The notes beneath the pieces were generated by a model. That model saw only the letters and a list, made by a program, of their open reading frames with translations. It had not been told where the DNA came from and did no database searches. Source: UBA2020 sp964551435 (GTDB taxonomy: Bacteria; Pseudomonadota; Alphaproteobacteria; Micavibrionales; UBA2020). Taken from it: DNA of 64,000 nucleotides. The stretch is from positions 1 to 64,000 of the forward strand of contig CAZKBS010000007.1 in assembly GCA_964551435.1 (NCBI GenBank), in the 5' to 3' direction. Both the position numbers and the translations under genes were made by a program. This document shows, one piece after another, positions 1 to 8,307 of this stretch; the first letter of the stretch is position 1; every line of letters begins with the position of its first letter.

Positions 1-120
1 ACTCCCCAGTACAGAGAATCACCATCCGATTCAAATCTCAAGAAATTTATTGGGTCCGGACCCTAGAATAACGCCTTCGGAAGTACAATGCGATGTCTAA
101 AAGGGGCATTGAATTCCTCT

Positions 121-174
121 CATCGCCCAAGCAAAAGCCCCGCTTCAGTTAGCGGGGCTTTTGCTTGGGCGATG
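121..174. terminator. Long perfect hairpin downstream of fabG
   Basis: Two 24-base arms (121-144 and 151-174) are perfect inverted repeats around a 6-base loop. The core is a GC-rich stem flanked by A/T runs (gcaaaagccccgc and its complement), the usual form of an intrinsic terminator, here extended by further pairs. It lies 9 bases past the fabG stop and could work on both strands. Bases 1-120 contain no gene that I can support; by common alphaproteobacterial order acpP would be expected further left. Confidence 0.75.
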
Positions 175-182
175 ATGTCGGA

Positions 183-923
183 TTAAATCATCGCCATGCC
201 GCCATTCACATGCAGGGTCTGGCCGGTCATATAGCCCGCTTCGTCGGACGCCAGATAGACCACGGCCGCCGCGATATCATGCGGCGTGCCCATGGTGCCC
301 GCGGGGATGGTCGCATTGATTTTGGATTTCTGCTCCTCGTTCAGCGCATCGGTCATGGCGGTTGCAATGAAACCGGGGGCGATGCAGTTGACGGTGATGC
401 CGCGGTTGGCGACTTCCTGCGCCATGGATTTGCTCATGCCGATCATGCCGGCCTTGGACGCGCAGTAGTTCGCCTGTCCGGGGTTGCCCGTGACGCCGAC
501 GACCGACGTGATGTTGATGACGCGGCCTGCGCGGCGTTTCATCATGCCGCGGATAGCGGCGCGGATCAGGCGGAACGGCGCGGTCAGGTTCACGTCCTGC
601 ACAATCTGCCAGTCTTCGTCTTTCATGCGCATGAACAGGCCGTCTTTGGTCAGGCCTGCGTTGTTGACGAGGATGTCGATCTGGCCCATCGCCTCTTCGG
701 CGGCCTTGACCAGCGCATCGGCGGCTTCGGCGGTGTTGAGGTCGCCGGGGACGACATGCACGCGCTCCTGACCGATTTCGGCGGCGAGTTTGTTCAGCGC
801 CTCGACATTGCGGCCCGACAGGGCGACGTCCGCGCCCTGTGCATGCAACGCCTTGGCAATCGCGCCGCCAATGCCGCCCGATGCGCCGGTGACGAGTGCT
901 TTTTTACCCGAAAGATTGAACAT
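183..923 (-). CDS. fabG: 3-oxoacyl-[acyl-carrier-protein] reductase FabG
   Basis: NADPH-dependent reductase that converts 3-oxoacyl-ACP to 3-hydroxyacyl-ACP in each cycle of cytosolic type II fatty acid synthesis. The 246-residue protein is a classical short-chain dehydrogenase of normal FabG length. Visible motifs are the Rossmann glycine motif TGASGGIG (residues 12-19), NNAG near residue 87, the catalytic serine in ITSVVG (about 139) and the catalytic YCASK (about 153-157). The start at 923 follows an AAGGAA ribosome binding site. It is the last gene of a minus-strand group fabD, DUF805, fabG. Many SDRs look alike, but sequence and fabD context make FabG very likely. Confidence 0.95.
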   Translation of the reverse strand: MFNLSGKKALVTGASGGIGGAIAKALHAQGADVALSGRNVEALNKLAAEIGQERVHVVPGDLNTAEAADALVKAAEEAMGQIDILVNNAGLTKDGLFMRMKDEDWQIVQDVNLTAPFRLIRAAIRGMMKRRAGRVINITSVVGVTGNPGQANYCASKAGMIGMSKSMAQEVANRGITVNCIAPGFIATAMTDALNEEQKSKINATIPAGTMGTPHDIAAAVVYLASDEAGYMTGQTLHVNGGMAMI

Positions 924-968
924 GTGATGATTTCCTTTTTCTTGTTTTTGTTTCTTGTTGTTTAGATT

Positions 969-1310
969 TTACCGGCGGGAGGGCTGCGCCCAGAAATAAA
1001 CCAGTACCAGAAGTCCGGCGACGGGGATCAGCAGCAAAAGCTGCAGCCAGCCGCTGCGCCCCGTGTCATGCAAGCGGCGGGCGCCGACAGCCAGCGAGGG
1101 GATGGCCAGCGCAAGGCTCAAAAGCCCCGACAGCGCATAAAATATCGACAAAATCTGCCCGAGCCCTTGCAGCACAAGGCAAACCCCCAGCAGCGGCAAA
1201 AACCACAGCCAGAATTCGCGCAGGTCCGCACGGCCATCGAAATTGGCGAAGTTGTTCAGGATATGCCGTGCGTTTTTCTGAATGTCGGCGACGAGCGCGT
1301 TGAAATCCAT
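969..1310 (-). CDS. DUF805 family small membrane protein
   Basis: This 113-residue protein carries the two DUF805 (YhaH-type) hallmarks: FDGRADLREFW near residue 25 and GARRLHDTGRSGW near residue 78, with three or four hydrophobic segments between and after them. The function of the family is not established; it is an inner-membrane protein. The C-terminus stops soon after the last helix and lacks the Gly-Pro-Asp rich tail that longer members often carry. It sits between fabD (28-base gap) and fabG (45-base gap), so it is probably cotranscribed with fatty acid synthesis genes. The ribosome binding site is weak (ggaac). Confidence 0.85.
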   Translation of the reverse strand: MDFNALVADIQKNARHILNNFANFDGRADLREFWLWFLPLLGVCLVLQGLGQILSIFYALSGLLSLALAIPSLAVGARRLHDTGRSGWLQLLLLIPVAGLLVLVYFWAQPSRR

Positions 1311-1338
1311 GCGGGGGTTCCCTGTCGGTTGGCGGCGG

Positions 1339-2274
1339 TTATTTCAGGAACTCTTCGATATCCTTCGGCGTGCCGACAGCGCGGCCGGTCATATCGCCTT
1401 CGATGCGTTTGGTCAGGCCCGTCAGTACCTTGCCTGCGCCCAGTTCGACCGTTTCGGTCACGCCGCGGGTTTTCATGTACATGACGGATTCGCGCCAGCG
1501 CACCATACCGGTCACCTGTTCGACCAGCAGCTTTTTGATTTGCGCGGGGTCGGTCACTTCGCAGGCAATCACGTTGGCGATCAGCGGGACGCTCGGCGCG
1601 TTCAGGGTGATCTGCGCCAGCGCATCGCGCATCGCATCGGCGGCGGGCTGCATCAGCGGGCAATGGAACGGCGCCGATACCGGCAGCAGGATGGCGCGTT
1701 TCGCGCCGCGTTCGGTGGCGAGCGCGACGGCCTTTTCAACGGCCGCCTTGTGGCCGCTCACGACGACCTGACCGAAAGAGTTATCATTGGCTGCGGCGAC
1801 AATCTCGTGATTGCTGGCGGCTTTGACGATGTCGGTTACATCCGGCAGTTCAAGCCCCAGAATGGCAGCCATGGCGCCGACGCCGACCGGCACGGCTTTT
1901 TGCATCGACTGGCCGCGCAGCTTCAAAAGACGCGCCGCATCGCTCAGGCCAAAAGAACCCGCCGCCGTCAGGGCGGAATATTCACCCAGCGAATGCCCCG
2001 CGACAAAAGCGCAGTGGGCGGCGGTGAACAGATCCGGCTTTGCCTGCTGCAGCACGCGTGCGACGGCGACAGAGACGGCCATCAGCGCGGGCTGGGTGTT
2101 TTCGGTGAGGTTGAGGTCGGTATCCGGCCCTTCGAACATGATAGTGCTGAGTTTTTGCGACAGCGCGTCGTCGACTTCCTGAAAAACCTCGCGCGCGGCG
2201 GGGAAAGCGTCGGCAAGGTCTTTACCCATGCCGATGAACTGGCTGCCTTGGCCGGGGAATACGAAAGCTTTCAT
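1339..2274 (-). CDS. fabD: Malonyl-CoA:ACP transacylase FabD
   Basis: Transfers malonyl from CoA to acyl carrier protein, supplying the extender unit for fatty acid synthesis. The 311-residue protein shows the N-terminal GQGSQ (residues 8-12), the nucleophile elbow GHSLGEY with Ser95, and a conserved histidine in APFHCP near residue 203. I start at the second ATG (2274): AAGGA lies 8 bases upstream of it, whereas the ATG at 2283 directly abuts that ribosome binding site. First gene of the minus-strand fabD-DUF805-fabG group; its promoter would lie in 2275-2450, shared with a divergent gene. Confidence 0.95.
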   Translation of the reverse strand: MKAFVFPGQGSQFIGMGKDLADAFPAAREVFQEVDDALSQKLSTIMFEGPDTDLNLTENTQPALMAVSVAVARVLQQAKPDLFTAAHCAFVAGHSLGEYSALTAAGSFGLSDAARLLKLRGQSMQKAVPVGVGAMAAILGLELPDVTDIVKAASNHEIVAAANDNSFGQVVVSGHKAAVEKAVALATERGAKRAILLPVSAPFHCPLMQPAADAMRDALAQITLNAPSVPLIANVIACEVTDPAQIKKLLVEQVTGMVRWRESVMYMKTRGVTETVELGAGKVLTGLTKRIEGDMTGRAVGTPKDIEEFLK

Positions 2275-2454
2275 GACGTGCATCCTTATATATATGAAGG
2301 GTGGTGAATCCAGCGTCCTTACATAAACGACCTTGCCGCGATGGGCAAGGCGACAGACAATACGCGCGCGGCACGCGCAAACGGGGCGGGAAACTTTGTG
2401 CGCGACGGCCGGATATGTTAATCTGATGAAATTATGACAGTAAAGGCATAGGCG

Positions 2455-2856
2455 ATGCAGTTACAACTATTTGATTCAGATAAAAATTTAGTCATTTTGC
2501 AGCCCTCCTCCCCCGAAGAGCCCGCGCAGCTGCAAGCCGTGGTCGCGGCCGTGGCGGCGCAATACGACCAGCTGGACGAGACTATTCTGAACGTGCCGGA
2601 GCTCGATGTGTCCATCACGCAGGCGGCCCTCGCGGACGCTCTTTCCGCCCGCGCCAGCCCGCAGGCGCCCTTTCCCCTGTCTTTGCGCCATTTTTACAAT
2701 ATTTTTAAAATACTCGGCTCGGCTGATCAGGAATATCAGATTTTGGCTTTCGATCCCGCCGTGACGCTGACACATAAGGACGTCGTCCGGCTGGATGATT
2801 GCTTTTTCGCCATATCCCGCCAGATACCGGAGCGCACGGGCAGGAGCCTCGCATGA
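2455..2856 (+). CDS. Hypothetical protein, coupled to next gene
   Basis: I do not recognise this 133-residue acidic protein. It has no signal peptide and no clear membrane segment. The middle (residues 30-70) is Ala/Leu rich and probably helical, and the C-terminal third contains HFYNIFKILG and LTHKDVVRLDDCFF. The stop codon overlaps the ATG of the following gene (ATGA at 2853-2856), so the two are translationally coupled and probably act together. The gene diverges from fabD. Its first 15 codons are noticeably richer in A and T than the rest. Confidence 0.7.
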   Translation: MQLQLFDSDKNLVILQPSSPEEPAQLQAVVAAVAAQYDQLDETILNVPELDVSITQAALADALSARASPQAPFPLSLRHFYNIFKILGSADQEYQILAFDPAVTLTHKDVVRLDDCFFAISRQIPERTGRSLA

Positions 2857-3323
2857 GGGGGATGCCGGAGCATTTTAGCGACCTTGTGCAGGAAGTAGCG
2901 GAGAAAAGTTTCGCCAAGCATGGCGTCATGTATGGTGAATTTGATAACCCGCTGCTGGGCCCGCCGCTGCAAATAGACAACGCTGCGCAGCTGGCACGCC
3001 ATGTGCGCCATGTATTGCTTAGCCCGCTCAGTGTGGCGGCGAAACTGTCCGAAAACCGCGTGGCCTGTTATGACCGCTATAGCAATACGCTTGTCGTGCT
3101 AACGCCGGATGCGAAAAAACCCGGCACCTGCTATCGCCCGAATGCCAAAGGCACAACATTCCAGAAACTGCTGGACAGAAACCGCATACCGGAAGAGGGC
3201 AAACGCCCGCAGGCCTTTCTGGGTGGCCTTTATGCGCTGTTTCCGGAGTGGCGTGGGAAGCTGCAAATCACCGAAGAAAAACCAACCGCGCAAACGCAGC
3301 TTTCGTCAGGAAAGCTGGACTAA
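2853..3323 (+). CDS. Hypothetical protein, second gene of coupled pair
   Basis: An unrecognised 156-residue protein. An ATG at 2853, inside an ATGA overlap with the preceding stop and preceded by AGGAG, is preferred to the in-frame ATG at 2799, which lies inside the upstream gene. There is no signal peptide. A conserved-looking central stretch includes NRVACYDRYSNTLVVLTP and PGTCYRPNAKG, suggestive of a compact beta-rich domain with two cysteines; the C-terminus is polar. It converges on the MORN-like gene with only 24 bases between stops. Function unknown. Confidence 0.7.
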   Translation: MRGMPEHFSDLVQEVAEKSFAKHGVMYGEFDNPLLGPPLQIDNAAQLARHVRHVLLSPLSVAAKLSENRVACYDRYSNTLVVLTPDAKKPGTCYRPNAKGTTFQKLLDRNRIPEEGKRPQAFLGGLYALFPEWRGKLQITEEKPTAQTQLSSGKLD

Positions 3324-3347
3324 CCCACCGTTCATGTGTGTATCTTT

Positions 3348-3812
3348 TTAGTGCGGGCGGCGCTGGATGGTGGCGGGCTTGAGCAGCGGCACGTCGCGCG
3401 CGCTGCCGTTTTTAATTTCGGCATCGATGCTGTCGTTGCGCGCGGCGCGCAGCTTTTCGGCGAAGGCGGGGTCGATGGTGGCGCGCAGGTCGTCGGGCAT
3501 GGGTTTGCCGTGCAGCCAGTACTCCGGCTCTTTGGTTTTATCGGCATAGGTGACGGCAGGGCCGAAGGCGCGGCTCAGCACGCCGTTTTCGTACCAGGCG
3601 CGGTCGCCGTTGGCGGCTTCGATCGCGGGTTTGTCGCCGCCGCGATGCAGCTGGCCGTGGATGAAATAGGCCTTGCCGCCTTCGGGGTCGGTGGCGGCGG
3701 GCAGGTCGCCCTCGCGGTGCAGCTGTTCGTTGTCGTCATACCACTCCTCGCCCCCTTCGCTGGGGGTGTGGCGGCCGGCGGCTTTGCGGCTGAACAGGTC
3801 GGAAAACGACAT
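3348..3812 (-). CDS. MORN-variant repeat protein
   Basis: The 154-residue protein contains at least three short repeats of the kind W-Y/F-x-N/H-G-x-L-H-R-x-G-D-x-P-A: EEWYDDNEQLHREGDLPA, a second at YFIHGQLHRGGDKPA and a third at WYENGVLSRAFGPA, followed by a weaker copy YWLHGKPMPDDLRA. This resembles the YwqK/MORN-variant repeats found in many bacterial proteins of unknown function. The C-terminal 45 residues are charged. No signal peptide is visible. The start has a good AGGAG site 5 bases upstream. I cannot assign a role; such proteins are sometimes linked to toxin-immunity loci, but nothing here shows that. Confidence 0.65.
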   Translation of the reverse strand: MSFSDLFSRKAAGRHTPSEGGEEWYDDNEQLHREGDLPAATDPEGGKAYFIHGQLHRGGDKPAIEAANGDRAWYENGVLSRAFGPAVTYADKTKEPEYWLHGKPMPDDLRATIDPAFAEKLRAARNDSIDAEIKNGSARDVPLLKPATIQRRPH

Positions 3813-3970
3813 GCGGGCTCCTGAACGTGAATAATGGTATTATAATACCTCTATTTTCAGAATAATCAAGTATCAAATCAGGCCAAAGACACGGTTTTTC
3901 AGAGAATATCCGCGCCTAAATATCGAAAACCCTTGCGTTTGCGGGCCGAATCCCCGATATTCGCCGCCTG

Positions 3971-4008
3971 TAACCCGCCAGCCGGCTTGCCGTCTGGCTA
4001 CATGGGTT
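3971..4008 (+). promoter_or_regulatory. Candidate S6:S18 ribosomal leader of rpsF
   Basis: In the rpsF leader, AACCC (3972-3976) pairs with GGGTT (4004-4008). An asymmetric 5-base bulge follows, then GCCAG (3977-3981) pairs with CTGGC (3994-3998), a C/T mismatch, and CGG (3983-3985) pairs with CCG (3990-3992) around loop CTTG. A stem with a conserved CCG near the tip in front of rpsF is the known form of the S6:S18 autoregulatory mRNA site. The structure is seen in the sequence; assignment to that element is inference. Confidence 0.55.
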
Positions 4009-4074
4009 GCGCGGCTGGTTTGCGCAAGGTGCGTGAAAACAGCGGCAACCTGCCTTTAAACCAAGGGATGTCAC

Positions 4075-4491
4075 ATGCCTCTTTATGAAACCGTGTTTAT
4101 CGCACGGCAGGATGTTTCTGCCAAACAGGTAGAAGACATGGCTGCCAGCTTTAGCAAAATCGTCAACGACAACGGCGGTCAGACAAAGCGTATCGAAAGC
4201 TGGGGTCTGCGCACGCTCGCGTACCGCATCAAGAAAAACCGCAAGGGTCACTACACCCTTTTCCACTTCGACGCGCCCTTCAAGGCGATCGCCGAAATGG
4301 AACGCAACATGAAAATCAACGAAGACGTTCTGCGCTTCCTGACCGTCAGCATCGAAAAACTGCCGGAAGGCCCCTCGGCCATCCTGCGCCAGTCTGAAGA
4401 AGGCGAAGACCGTCCCCGCGGCGAACGCGGTGACCGCGAAGGCCGTGGCGAACACCGCTCTGAACGCAAATTCTCGAAAGAGGGGGAATAA
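4075..4491 (+). CDS. rpsF: 30S ribosomal protein S6 (bS6)
   Basis: Primary-assembly partner of S18 on the platform of the 30S subunit. The 138 residues begin MPLYETVFIARQD, the usual bS6 start, with YRIKKNRKGHYTLFHF near residues 58-73. The last 30 residues are an Arg/Glu/Gly-rich acidic-basic tail, common in proteobacterial S6. The start at 4075 has an AAGGGA site. It leads a tight rpsF-rpsR-rplI operon (2- and 24-base gaps) and is preceded by a candidate S6:S18 autoregulatory hairpin. Confidence 0.97.
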   Translation: MPLYETVFIARQDVSAKQVEDMAASFSKIVNDNGGQTKRIESWGLRTLAYRIKKNRKGHYTLFHFDAPFKAIAEMERNMKINEDVLRFLTVSIEKLPEGPSAILRQSEEGEDRPRGERGDREGRGEHRSERKFSKEGE

Positions 4492-4493
4492 TA

Positions 4494-4763
4494 ATGTCCG
4501 CTGAACGCAAACCTGCTGAACGCAAATCCGCTGGCGGTCCCCGCCGCACGTTCTTCCGCCGCCGCAAAACCTGCCCCTTCAAAGGCAAGAACGCGCCGGA
4601 AATCGACTACAAAGACATCAAGCTGCTCGGCCGCTACGTGTCCGAACGCGGCAAGATCGTCCCGTCCCGCATCACCGCAGTATCGCAAAAAGCACAGCGT
4701 AAACTGGCCCGCGAAATCAAGCGCGCCCGTTTCCTGGCGCTGATGCCCTACGTCGCGGACTAA
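4494..4763 (+). CDS. rpsR: 30S ribosomal protein S18 (bS18)
   Basis: Small-subunit protein that forms a heterodimer with S6. The 89-residue sequence has a basic N-terminal extension with a repeated AERK motif, then the family core FRRRKTCPF, IDYKDIKLLGRYVSERGKI and the C-terminal VSQKAQRKLAREIKRARFLA. The start lies 2 bases after the rpsF stop, behind a strong AGGGGGAA site that overlaps the end of rpsF, so translation of the two is probably linked. Confidence 0.97.
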   Translation: MSAERKPAERKSAGGPRRTFFRRRKTCPFKGKNAPEIDYKDIKLLGRYVSERGKIVPSRITAVSQKAQRKLAREIKRARFLALMPYVAD

Positions 4764-4787
4764 GAGCACAAGGAAGGACATACAGAT

Positions 4788-5405
4788 ATGCAAGTCATTC
4801 TCCTCCAGCGCGTGGAAAACCTCGGCCAGATGGGTGATGTTGTCACCGTTCGCCCGGGTTACGCCCGCAACTTCCTGCTGCCGCGCCAGAAAGCCCTGCG
4901 CGCGACGAAGGAAAACATCGCTTTCTTCGATGGCAAGAAAAAGGAACTGGAAGCCCAGAACCTGAAACGCCGCGAAGAAGCCGAAAAAGTTTCCGTGAAA
5001 ATGGAAGGCCTCAAGGTCGCCCTGATCCGTCAGGCGTCCGAAGCCGGCCAGCTTTACGGTTCGGTTACCGCCCGCGACATCGCGGACGCGGTTTCCGCCA
5101 AAGGCTTCAAGATCGACCGCGACCAGGTGACGATGGACCGTGCGTACAAACTGCTCGGCCTCTATCCGGTTAAAGTCTATCTGCACCCCGAAGTGGTTGT
5201 CGAAGTCACCATCAACATCGCACGTTCCGCTGAAGAAGCGAAAATTCAGGAAGAACGCGGCGAAGCTCTGATCGTGAAAGATGACCGCACGCTGCGCGCT
5301 GAAGAGCGTGCTGCGGAAGCTGCTGCCGCCCTCGAGGCGCAGGCTGCTGCGGAAGCTGCGAAAGCAGCCGCCGAAGGCGAAAAAACCGAAGAAACCGCCG
5401 CTTAA
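4788..5405 (+). CDS. rplI: 50S ribosomal protein L9 (bL9)
   Basis: Large-subunit protein at the base of the L1 stalk. The N-terminal domain begins MQVILLQRVENLGQMGDVV and carries the conserved PGYARNFLLPR (about residues 23-33). The C-terminal domain spans about residues 75-150. At 205 residues it is longer than the E. coli protein because of an Ala/Glu/Lys-rich tail (residues 150-205), a frequent feature in alphaproteobacteria. It ends the ribosomal operon and is followed by a strong terminator at 5425-5460. Confidence 0.97.
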   Translation: MQVILLQRVENLGQMGDVVTVRPGYARNFLLPRQKALRATKENIAFFDGKKKELEAQNLKRREEAEKVSVKMEGLKVALIRQASEAGQLYGSVTARDIADAVSAKGFKIDRDQVTMDRAYKLLGLYPVKVYLHPEVVVEVTINIARSAEEAKIQEERGEALIVKDDRTLRAEERAAEAAAALEAQAAAEAAKAAAEGEKTEETAA

Positions 5406-5424
5406 GGCGATTTCACGTTTTTAC

Positions 5425-5460
5425 AAAAAACAGCCCGCGCGCGATGCCGGGCTGTTTTTT
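5425..5460 (+). terminator. Intrinsic terminator after rplI
   Basis: AAAAAACAGCCCG (5425-5437) pairs perfectly with CGGGCTGTTTTTT (5448-5460) around a 10-base loop, with the T-run in the right place for plus-strand transcription. It separates the ribosomal operon from dnaB. Confidence 0.9.
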
Positions 5461-5610
5461 ATGTCCGCCGCCGCGCGGGCACGCGGTATGGAAAGCGGAT
5501 ATGAAAGCGCCCCGCGCGCAGGTGCGGCAGGCATGTCACAGCTATGCCATCGCCGCAAAAAACCTGACAGAATCGTTCATATCGCGCGATTATTCTGCTA
5601 ATTTGAGAGC

Positions 5611-7119
5611 ATGACAGCAGATGCCCTCCAACGCTCCGTTTCCGCCGTCGCCGCGCTCAGCGGCGATGCCGATTATCGTGTGATGCCCCACAATGACGAA
5701 GTGGAGCAGGCGCTGCTCGGCGCGCTTTTGGTTAATAACCGCGCGCTTGAAAAAGTGAACGAGTTTCTGCGCCCGGAACATTTCTACAACCCCGTGCATG
5801 GGCGCATTTTCGAAGCCATCGTGAAATTTGTGGAGCGCGGACAAGACGCGAGCCCCATCACGCTCAAGAGCTATTTCGAAAAAGATCAGGACCTCGCCCC
5901 TGTCGGCGGCGGGCAATATCTGGCCGACCTTGCCGCGCATATCATCAGCGTGGTCAACGTCGAAGATTACGGCCGCACAATTTACGAACTGCATTTGCGC
6001 CGCGCGCTGGTCGCGCTGGGCGAAGATGTGGTGAACGACGCTTACGCGCTCAATGTCGATGTCACCGCGACCGACCAGATCGAACAGGCGGAAAAGCGTT
6101 TGTTCGACCTCGCCACCGCGGGCGATTACAAGGGCGGGTTTATCCCCTTCAGTGAATCCCTCGCGCAGGCAATTCGCCAGGCCGAAGTCGCCTATCAGCG
6201 CGAAGGCATGGTCACGGGCATCACGACGGGCCTTATTGATATCGATAAAAAACTCGGCGGTCTTCAGAATTCGGATCTGCTTATTCTCGCGGGCCGTCCG
6301 TCGATGGGTAAATCGGCGCTGGCGACCAACATGGGCATCAACGCTGCGCGCGCCTATCTGCAATCGGGCGGCAAGGAGGGGGCGGTCGTCGGCATGTTCT
6401 CCCTCGAGATGTCGGCCGAGCAGCTGGCGGGACGTATTCTCGCCGATCTCTCCGGCGTGCCGTCGGACAAAATCCGCCGCGGTGAAATCGCCGATACAGA
6501 TTTCCAAAAATTTGTCGAGGCGAGCCAGCAAATGTCGCGTGCGCCGCTGTTCATTGACGATACTCCCGCCCTGACCATGAGCGCGATACGCACGCGTTGC
6601 CGCCGTTTGAAACGCCAGCATAACCTTGGCCTGATTATCATCGACTATTTGCAGCTTATTCAGGGCTCCGGCAGTGCGGGATCGCAGGGCAGCCGCGTGC
6701 AGGAAGTATCCGAGATCACGCGCGGGCTCAAGGCGCTGGCCAAAGAGCTGGATGTGCCTGTATTGGCGCTCTCGCAGCTCAGTCGTGCGGTCGAGGCGCG
6801 CGACAACAAGCGCCCGCAGCTGGCGGACCTGCGTGAATCCGGCTCTATCGAGCAGGACGCGGATATCGTCATGTTCGTTTACCGTGAAGAATATTATCTG
6901 GAACGCGAACAGCCCGCGCCGCGCCCCGAAGAGGCGCCCGACAAATTCGCCGCGCGTCACGACGACTGGCTGCGCCGCATGGAAGAAGCCCATAACGTGG
7001 CGGAATGTATCATCGCCAAGCAGCGTCACGGTCCGATTGGCACCGTCAAGCTGCATTTCGAAGGCGAATTCACGCGCTTCGGCAACCTCGAGCAATACCG
7101 CGTCGAAGAATACGAGTGA
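5611..7119 (+). CDS. dnaB: Replicative DNA helicase DnaB
   Basis: Hexameric 5'-3' helicase that unwinds DNA at the replication fork. The 502 residues contain the N-terminal domain (about 25-130, beginning at HNDEVEQALLGALL), a linker, and the RecA-like domain with Walker A GRPSMGKSALA (about 227-237), Walker B LIIIDYLQLI (about 342-351) and the conserved SGSIEQDADIVMFVYREEYY. The ribosome binding site before the ATG at 5611 is weak; a later in-frame ATG at residue 25 is possible. The rplI-dnaB-alr order is common in alphaproteobacteria. Confidence 0.96.
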   Translation: MTADALQRSVSAVAALSGDADYRVMPHNDEVEQALLGALLVNNRALEKVNEFLRPEHFYNPVHGRIFEAIVKFVERGQDASPITLKSYFEKDQDLAPVGGGQYLADLAAHIISVVNVEDYGRTIYELHLRRALVALGEDVVNDAYALNVDVTATDQIEQAEKRLFDLATAGDYKGGFIPFSESLAQAIRQAEVAYQREGMVTGITTGLIDIDKKLGGLQNSDLLILAGRPSMGKSALATNMGINAARAYLQSGGKEGAVVGMFSLEMSAEQLAGRILADLSGVPSDKIRRGEIADTDFQKFVEASQQMSRAPLFIDDTPALTMSAIRTRCRRLKRQHNLGLIIIDYLQLIQGSGSAGSQGSRVQEVSEITRGLKALAKELDVPVLALSQLSRAVEARDNKRPQLADLRESGSIEQDADIVMFVYREEYYLEREQPAPRPEEAPDKFAARHDDWLRRMEEAHNVAECIIAKQRHGPIGTVKLHFEGEFTRFGNLEQYRVEEYE

Positions 7120-7125
7120 TCGGCC

Positions 7126-8307
7126 ATGATGGATTTTACCGGAGCCGATTTCACGGGCCCTTCTTCCCGTCTGACGGTCGACCTTGACGCGGTTGCGCGC
7201 AACTGGCTTTTGCTGCGTAAAAAGCTGCAAAACGGCGCCGATTGCGCGGGCGTGGTCAAGGCGGATTCTTACGGCCTTGGCGCGGCGCAGGTTTCCCGCA
7301 CGCTATATGCGCAGGGCTGCCGCCATTTCTTCGTCGCGCAATATCCCGAGGGTCTGAAGGTCAAGGCGGCATTGGCCGATATTGCCGTATCTTTTCCGCA
7401 TGCGCCGGTATCCGGCGTTGAATCCGTTCCCGATGCGCCGAGCATCTATGTGCTTGAAGGGCCGCGCGGCGCGCCGGCTGCCGAGTATGTCCAAAGCGGT
7501 CTTGTGCCCGTGCTCAACAGTCCGGCCGATATCGCGCATTGGCGCGCAGCGGCAGCGGCGGCGGGGCAGCGTTTGCCTTGCCTGCTGCATATCGATACGG
7601 GCATGAACCGCCTCGGTCTGAATGGCACGGAAGTCGCGGCGCTGGCGGCGGACAAAGACGCCTTCGCGGCGCTGGATGTACGCTACGCCATGAGCCACCT
7701 GTGCTGCGCGGATGAACCGGCGCATCCCAAAAACGCCGAACAGCTGGCGCTGTTTCGCGTCCTGACGGCGGCGCTGGGCCGTCCGCTGCGTCTCAGCTTC
7801 GCCAATTCGGGCGGGATTTTTCTGGGACCGGATTATCATTTCGACCTCGCGCGTCCGGGCTGCGCGATTTACGGTATCAACCCGACCGGTCTGGCGCAAA
7901 ACCCCATGCAGGGCACCGTCCTGTTCGAGGGGCGTATTCTGCAAAACAGAATAATTGACAGGCCGGGCAGCGTTGGCTACGGTGCGGGCTATGCCGTGGC
8001 GCCGGGTCAGAAATGCGTCACTGTTTCAATCGGATACGCCGACGGATATTTGCGCAGCCTGACAGGCCGCGGCAAGGTTTATATCGGCGGCGTCCCCTGC
8101 AGCGTGATCGGGCGGGTATCGATGGATTCCATCATTGTCGATACCGCGCATCTGTCGCAGCAACCCTTGCCGGGCGGTTGGGTCGAAATCATCGGCCCGC
8201 ACCAGACGGTGGATGATGTGGCGGCGCAGGCAGGCACCATCGGCTATGAAATTTTTACCGGCCTCGGCCCACGCACGCCGCGGCACTATATCGGGGGCAG
8301 CGCATGA
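7126..8307 (+). CDS. alr: Alanine racemase
   Basis: PLP enzyme that interconverts L- and D-alanine, supplying D-Ala for peptidoglycan. The 393-residue protein has the PLP lysine in VVKADSYGLGA (Lys45), the conserved HIDTGMNRLG, and the second catalytic tyrosine in VGYGAGY (about residue 285), followed by the C-terminal beta domain with GRVSMDSIIVD. Two adjacent ATGs (7126, 7129) make the exact start uncertain. It lies 6 bases after dnaB and its stop overlaps the mlaE start (ATGA). In related genomes radA often follows; here lipid-transport genes do. Confidence 0.95.
   Translation: MMDFTGADFTGPSSRLTVDLDAVARNWLLLRKKLQNGADCAGVVKADSYGLGAAQVSRTLYAQGCRHFFVAQYPEGLKVKAALADIAVSFPHAPVSGVESVPDAPSIYVLEGPRGAPAAEYVQSGLVPVLNSPADIAHWRAAAAAAGQRLPCLLHIDTGMNRLGLNGTEVAALAADKDAFAALDVRYAMSHLCCADEPAHPKNAEQLALFRVLTAALGRPLRLSFANSGGIFLGPDYHFDLARPGCAIYGINPTGLAQNPMQGTVLFEGRILQNRIIDRPGSVGYGAGYAVAPGQKCVTVSIGYADGYLRSLTGRGKVYIGGVPCSVIGRVSMDSIIVDTAHLSQQPLPGGWVEIIGPHQTVDDVAAQAGTIGYEIFTGLGPRTPRHYIGGSA

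Noticed and set aside
52..63. 12-base palindrome GGGTCCGGACCC
   Set aside because: Short, no associated promoter elements or gene; may be chance.
5590..7230. A long minus-strand open frame antisense to dnaB
   Set aside because: It overlaps the clearly conserved dnaB on the opposite strand, has no ribosome binding site or recognisable domain, and its codon pattern is that expected of a GC-rich shadow frame.
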